From NCBI RefSeq assembly GCF_017255415.1, contig NZ_JAFJZZ010000001.1:434001-498000 (forward strand): a DNA stretch of 64,000 nucleotides. Direction: 5' to 3'. Positions 60,334-64,000 of this stretch are shown here, piece by piece. The notes beneath the pieces were generated by a model. The model was not told the DNA's origin. It made no database searches and was given only the letters and a program-made list of their open reading frames with translations. This DNA comes from Clostridium aminobutyricum. Lineage in GTDB: Bacteria; Bacillota; Clostridia; Peptostreptococcales; Anaerovoracaceae. The position numbers were made by a program, and so were the translations under genes. Numbering within the stretch: position 1 is the first letter of the stretch; each line of letters begins with the position of its first letter.

Positions 60334-60655
60334 AGCAATAGGTAACAAACTTTTTCATAGATTCACGATGGCTTTAAGGAGTAAGACTTTTTTATTTGTC
60401 CATATACTATACTAATAATGTATAGTATTCGAGGATGAAGTATATGAATCAATGTTCCGACGGTATTCAGCTGTAAAAGAATATTCATGGAGGCTAGCCC
60501 AAATGAAGGCAGCATTTATTTTAGACGTCTAAAGAATTTAATGGAATTCTAATGGATACGCCTCACCAAATAAATGGTATTGCATATTATAAATAATAAC
60601 AAAGATGTTTATAGCATCACTAGAATTAGTTTACTTATAATATGGAGGGTTATTT
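60334..60655. other. Gap without a convincing gene
   Basis: The region has a perfect inverted repeat ATACTATAC-taataat-GTATAGTAT (60404-60428) that may be an operator or a hairpin. A 26-codon frame from about 60447 has only a weak ribosome site. Otherwise AT-rich with no clear promoter. Confidence 0.4.
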
Positions 60656-60877
60656 ATGGGCGACGACAGAGATTTTTGTGAAAAAGATTGTTTTAGAAAT
60701 CCAAGAGACAGATGTGATAACAGATGTGTTGATAGCTGCTGTGTAGATGATTGCTGCAATGACGGCGGCGGCTCGGGACATATCATTTTAATCTTGGTAG
60801 TATTGTACTTATTATTCTGCAACAACAACGGAAAAGGTGGTTGCGGCGGAGGAGGACTCTTCGGAGGACTGTTTTAA
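60656..60877 (+). CDS. Small Cys-rich membrane protein
   Basis: A 73-residue protein. Residues 1-36 hold eight Cys (FCEKDCFRN, CDNRCVDSCCVDDCC), then one helix (HIILILVVLYLLFC), and the C-terminus is Gly-rich (GGCGGGGLFGGLF). This cysteine-then-helix-then-glycine plan is similar to small spore-surface or envelope proteins of spore formers, but I do not recognise a family. TATGGAGGG precedes the ATG. A terminator follows at once. Confidence 0.6.
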   Translation: MGDDRDFCEKDCFRNPRDRCDNRCVDSCCVDDCCNDGGGSGHIILILVVLYLLFCNNNGKGGCGGGGLFGGLF

Positions 60878-60881
60878 TGGT

Positions 60882-60905
60882 AAAGCCCCCAATTTGGGGG
60901 CTTTT
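60882..60905 (+). terminator. Terminator after the Cys-rich membrane protein
   Basis: AAAGCCCCCAA pairs with TTGGGGGCTTT, followed by T. A compact perfect stem. Confidence 0.85.
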
Positions 60906-60939
60906 CTACTGCAAATAAAAATTTGGCCGTTCATTTTAC

Positions 60940-60968
60940 TTGACAAATAGAAAACGGAGGATTACAAT
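60940..60968 (+). promoter_or_regulatory. Promoter of the ArsR-family gene
   Basis: TTGACA (60940-60945), a 17-nt spacer and TACAAT (60963-60968), with the operator at 60969-60998 directly behind it. Confidence 0.75.
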
Positions 60969-60998
60969 ACAGTTGAATAATGATTCAATCGTTCAACT
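60969..60998 (+). promoter_or_regulatory. ArsR-family operator, site 1
   Basis: ACAGTTGAAT, N7, CAATCGTTCAACT with partially symmetric arms. A second copy with the same words and the same 7-nt spacing lies at 61436-61467. Confidence 0.65.
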
Positions 60999-61013
60999 AA
61001 GGAGGATTATAAG

Positions 61014-61382
61014 ATGTGTGCATGCAATAATGATATTGATAGATGTGACTGTAACACCATTCATGAAGAAATTGTAAATGATGTACGGCAACATATGCCT
61101 GATGAAGATATTCTTCTTGATTTAGCCGATATATTTAAGGTATTCAGTGATTCTACACGGGTAAAAATTCTTTATGCATTGTTTCGGGCAGAAATGTGTG
61201 TCTGCGATATTGCCGTCCTTTTAAATATGACAAAATCTTCCATATCTCATCAGCTCCGTACGCTCAAACAAGCGAAGCTGGTAAACTCCCGCAGAGATGG
61301 AAAGGTAGTCTATTATTCTTTGGCTGACGAACATGTTAAAACTATTTTTGATCAAGGTTTAATTCATGTATGTGAAAAATAA
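61014..61382 (+). CDS. ArsR/SmtB-family metal-sensing repressor
   Basis: A 122-residue winged-helix regulator: DLADIFKVFSDSTRVKILYALFR, then ALFRAEMCVCDIAVLL with the metal-site CVC, the recognition helix KSSISHQLRTLKQAKLVNSRRDGKVVYYSLADEH, and N-terminal cysteines CACNNDIDRCDC that may complete a CadC-type alpha3N site. It should repress the ATPase next to it until Cd, Zn or Pb binds. AAGGAGGATTATAAG upstream of the ATG. Two matching operators flank the gene. Confidence 0.9.
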   Translation: MCACNNDIDRCDCNTIHEEIVNDVRQHMPDEDILLDLADIFKVFSDSTRVKILYALFRAEMCVCDIAVLLNMTKSSISHQLRTLKQAKLVNSRRDGKVVYYSLADEHVKTIFDQGLIHVCEK

Positions 61383-61396
61383 AATAACACTTATAA

Positions 61397-61433
61397 AAAA
61401 TGATAGCTTCAAAATGTGTCATTTTTTTTAAAT
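61397..61433 (+). terminator. Terminator between the regulator and the ATPase
   Basis: AAAAAATGA pairs with TCATTTTTT around a loop, giving a weak stem with a long T-run. The ATPase then has its own operator at 61436. Confidence 0.5.
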
Positions 61434-61435
61434 AT

Positions 61436-61467
61436 ACAGTTGAATGAATAAGCAATCGTTCAACTGT
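61436..61467 (+). promoter_or_regulatory. ArsR-family operator, site 2
   Basis: ACAGTTGAAT, N7, CAATCGTTCAACTGT with perfect 9-nt inverted ends ACAGTTGAA/TTCAACTGT. Repeats site 1 and lies just before the ATPase gene. No clear -35/-10 is seen around it. Confidence 0.7.
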
Positions 61468-61496
61468 ATGTAATAATAAAAAAGGAGATAGAAATT

Positions 61497-63845
61497 ATGG
61501 TTACCGAAAAAAAACAATATATATTGGAAGGACTCTGCTGCGGTAACTGTGCCGCCAAAATCGAACGGGATGTCAATAAGCTTCAGGGCGTATCTTCTGC
61601 CACTGTCGATTTTGTATCCAAAACCCTCACTATGGAAATTGCGGAACCTGCTGCGGCAAACAGCCTTATTGCACAGACGGATGCCATCATAAAACGGCAT
61701 GATTCACAAGTGTTTATGAGAGAAAAAGAGCTCATGCAGCCCGGTCAAAAAACGCTGTATCTGCTAGGCCTGTGCTGCGGAGACTGTGCACAAAAAATCG
61801 AAGCACAAGTCAATCGTATAGAAGGTGTCAAAGCTGCAACGTTAGATTTTGTCTCACAAAAGCTTACTATTGAGGCGGTAGACAGGGAAAAACTGCCTTC
61901 CATTATTCGTCAGGCTTCTCAGATTGCACTGGATATTGAGCCAGATATAAAAATTTCCTATACGGATCAAAAACCGGAGGACGATGGAGCTGCTCGTTTA
62001 AAGAAATATGCTTATCGCTTCTGCCTCTGTGTCGGTGCGGCATTATTTGCGGCAGGTATAGCTTTTCATTTTCCACAACCGATTGATTTCATCGTGTTTC
62101 TGATCAGCTATCTTCTCGTCGGTGGCGAAGTGGTGTTTCGGGCGCTGAAAAACATCTCAAAGGGTCAGGTATTTGATGAGAATTTCCTGATGAGTGTAGC
62201 GACGATCGGTGCCTTTGCCATTGGTGAATATCCGGAAGGTGTAGCCGTTATGCTCTTTTATCAAGTTGGTGAAGCATTTCAACGGTTGGCTGTTAACCGA
62301 TCCCGTCAATCCATCTCCGAGCTCATGGATATTCGACCTGATTTTGCAAATCTAAAGGTTGGCAATGAGGTGCGTAAAGTCACTCCGGAGGAGGTTGGCA
62401 TTGGGGACCTTATTCTTGTAAAGCCCGGTGAGAAAGTCCCGTTGGATGGCGTTATTGAAGAAGGTTTCTCTGCTTTGGATACGTCAGCTCTTACAGGAGA
62501 ATCTCTTCCTCGTGACGTAGAGCCCGGCAGTGAAGTATTATCGGGTTCTATCAACAAAAACGGGGTATTGATTGTTAAAGTGACCAAAGAGTTTAGTGAA
62601 TCCACCATTTCCAGAATTCTGGATCTGGTTCAAAATGCCAGCAGTAAAAAGGCTCCGACGGAGAATTTTATAACGAAATTTGCAAGGTATTATACCCCTA
62701 TCATTACTTTTGCCGCAGTGGCTCTGGCTGTTATTCCTCCGCTCATCATTCCGGAAGCTGATTTTAACGACTGGATATATCGAGCACTTGCATTTTTGGT
62801 TGTGTCCTGCCCTTGCGCATTGGTTATTTCCATTCCGCTTAGTTTTTTCGGCGGTATCGGAGGAGCATCCAAAAACGGAATATTAGTCAAGGGAAGCAAT
62901 TATCTGGAGGCACTCAATACTATTGATACTATTGTATTTGATAAAACCGGTACGCTGACAAAGGGTATTTTTAAAGTGACCAAAGTCGAAAGTGTGAACG
63001 GCTGGTCGAAGGAAGAATTGTTGGCTTACGCCGCCCATGCGGAAAGCTTTTCGAACCATCCGATAGCTCTTTCCATACAAAAAGAGTATCATCAGAAAAT
63101 TGATCCGCAAAGGCTCACCGAGCAAAAGGAGATCCCGGGACAGGGAATCTTCGTAAAGATCGACGGCAAACCTGTGTTGGCCGGAAACGGGAAGTTGATG
63201 GAAACAGAGCATATTACATGGAAGCCTGTCGATGCGTTGGGGAGCATTATCTATCTGGCTATTGACGGAATATATGCAGGTTATATCGTGATTTCTGACG
63301 AATTGAAGCCGGACAGTAAAAAGGCTATTCAGGAGTTGAAAGAACTTGGCGTGAACCACACGGCGATGCTTACCGGAGACAGCAGAATGGTCGGAGAAGC
63401 TATTGCTCTTGAAATCGGACTGGATGCCGTGTATACCGAGTTGCTGCCTCATCAAAAGGTAGAACAATTAGAGCAAATAGAAAAGAATAAAAAGTCTAAA
63501 GGAAAGCTGGTATTTGTCGGAGATGGCATTAATGATGCACCTGTTTTGGCGAGGGCTGATATCGGAATTGCGATGGGAGCTTTAGGCTCTGACGCAGCGA
63601 TTGAAGCGGCGGATGTGGTTTTAATGACCGATGAACCTTCCAAAATTGTATCCGCGATTAAGATTGCCCGAAAAACAAGGGCGATCGTATGGCAGAACAT
63701 CCTCTTTGCAATGGGTGTTAAAGTGGTAATTCTGATCCTTGCTGCATGCGGTATTGCCACCATGTGGGAAGCTGTTTTCGGCGATGTCGGCGTTACAGTA
63801 CTTGCGATATTAAATGCAATGAGAGCGATGAAAACAATCCAGTAA
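61497..63845 (+). CDS. cadA: Cd/Zn/Pb-type P1B ATPase with two metal-binding domains
   Basis: A 782-residue heavy-metal exporter. Two N-terminal HMA-like domains have GLCCGNCAAKIE and GLCCGDCAQKIE (CCxxC in place of the usual CxxC). The P-type core has the actuator TGESLP, the metal motif SCPCAL with C438 and C440, the phosphorylation site DKTGT with D482, the SNHPIA His-Pro region and GDGINDAP. CPC and HP motifs with a CadC-like regulator fit Cd/Zn/Pb export. Preceded by GGAGATAGAAATT. An operator for the ArsR regulator lies 30 nt upstream, so it is probably induced by metal. Confidence 0.92.
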   Translation: MVTEKKQYILEGLCCGNCAAKIERDVNKLQGVSSATVDFVSKTLTMEIAEPAAANSLIAQTDAIIKRHDSQVFMREKELMQPGQKTLYLLGLCCGDCAQKIEAQVNRIEGVKAATLDFVSQKLTIEAVDREKLPSIIRQASQIALDIEPDIKISYTDQKPEDDGAARLKKYAYRFCLCVGAALFAAGIAFHFPQPIDFIVFLISYLLVGGEVVFRALKNISKGQVFDENFLMSVATIGAFAIGEYPEGVAVMLFYQVGEAFQRLAVNRSRQSISELMDIRPDFANLKVGNEVRKVTPEEVGIGDLILVKPGEKVPLDGVIEEGFSALDTSALTGESLPRDVEPGSEVLSGSINKNGVLIVKVTKEFSESTISRILDLVQNASSKKAPTENFITKFARYYTPIITFAAVALAVIPPLIIPEADFNDWIYRALAFLVVSCPCALVISIPLSFFGGIGGASKNGILVKGSNYLEALNTIDTIVFDKTGTLTKGIFKVTKVESVNGWSKEELLAYAAHAESFSNHPIALSIQKEYHQKIDPQRLTEQKEIPGQGIFVKIDGKPVLAGNGKLMETEHITWKPVDALGSIIYLAIDGIYAGYIVISDELKPDSKKAIQELKELGVNHTAMLTGDSRMVGEAIALEIGLDAVYTELLPHQKVEQLEQIEKNKKSKGKLVFVGDGINDAPVLARADIGIAMGALGSDAAIEAADVVLMTDEPSKIVSAIKIARKTRAIVWQNILFAMGVKVVILILAACGIATMWEAVFGDVGVTVLAILNAMRAMKTIQ

Positions 63846-63865
63846 AGCATGCGTATAATAAGGTT

Positions 63866-63894
63866 TTGACATTATAAGGGCAGTACTTTATACT
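63866..63894 (+). promoter_or_regulatory. Promoter of the downstream gene
   Basis: TTGACA (63866-63871), 17-nt spacer, TATACT (63889-63894), about 78 nt before the partial gene at the right edge. Confidence 0.7.
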
Positions 63895-63971
63895 AAAAGA
63901 AATAAAACTGTTTAAAATTTGAAAATGAATTTTGTGTATTATCAAAGCGTATGTGATAGGAGAACCAGGAA

Positions 63972-64000
63972 ATGAATAACAATCAGATAATTATGAGCCA
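63972..64000 (+). CDS. Start of a gene cut by the window end
   Basis: ATG 63972 with AGGAGAA upstream and a strong promoter behind it. Only nine residues (MNNNQIIMS) are visible. Function cannot be told. Confidence 0.4.

Noticed and set aside
60447-60527. 26-codon frame downstream of the second Rrf2 gene
   Set aside because: Very short, weak ribosome site and no recognisable feature; kept only in the description of the gap.
62883-63467. 194-codon minus-strand frame inside cadA
   Set aside because: It overlaps the conserved P-type ATPase core and has no motif or start context.

Overview
This is a low-GC Firmicutes (Clostridia) window. Evidence: strong AGGAGG/GGAGGTGAT ribosome binding sites, many TTG and GTG starts, an FMN riboswitch, sporulation-type genes (a Csp-like subtilase, GH18 enzymes with copper-amine-oxidase-like domains), NifU-type Fe-S proteins and strictly anaerobic chemistry. 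The cluster at 8.1-13.0 kb encodes 4-hydroxybutyryl-CoA dehydratase, 4-hydroxybutyrate CoA-transferase and 4-hydroxybutyrate dehydrogenase, the three steps of 4-aminobutyrate fermentation after deamination. The dehydratase matches, as far as I remember it, the Clostridium aminobutyricum enzyme almost throughout, with its Cys99/Cys103/His292/Cys299 cluster ligands, so the source is probably that species or a close relative (Anaerovorax/Aminipila type).

Layout. 0-8 kb: end of an arginine operon (argB tail, argD), an Smr protein, a divergent FMN-protein/Rrf2 pair with twin operator-like sites, a GH18 enzyme, an LtaS-type phosphoglycerol transferase and thiamine pyrophosphokinase. 8-17 kb: 4-hydroxybutyrate cluster, APC permease and a sensor kinase with an extracytoplasmic solute-binding domain. 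18-22 kb: FMN riboswitch and ribD-ribE-ribBA-ribH. 22-24.5 kb: flavin reductase, amidohydrolase and two tiny low-complexity proteins. 24.6-31.5 kb: three YibE/F membrane proteins, then a zinc-type ABC transporter with a Fur-family regulator. 31.6-40 kb: many unassigned secreted, lipo- and membrane proteins, including a Cys-rich protein built of glycine-led heptads. 40.3-45.1 kb: a four-gene module (P-loop ATPase, ATP-grasp ligase, Asp/Glu racemase, MurE-like ligase) that looks like a D-amino-acid peptide-ligation system. 45.3-54.5 kb: FliD-like fragment, GH18 enzyme, Csp-like pseudoprotease, YlmH, GNAT, RluA, NAD kinase, PepF. 54.5-64 kb: repeats, an acidic protein, AraC regulator, an FMN-binding lipoprotein coupled to a chemoreceptor, an Rrf2 regulator, and an ArsR regulator/heavy-metal ATPase pair with two matching operators.

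Two dispersed intergenic repeat families run through the window. Family R1 carries palindromes and ends in an intrinsic terminator. Family R2 carries extended -10 (TGNTATAAT) motifs and inverted ends, and twice sits just upstream of a gene. I saw no tRNA, rRNA, CRISPR array or intact insertion sequence.
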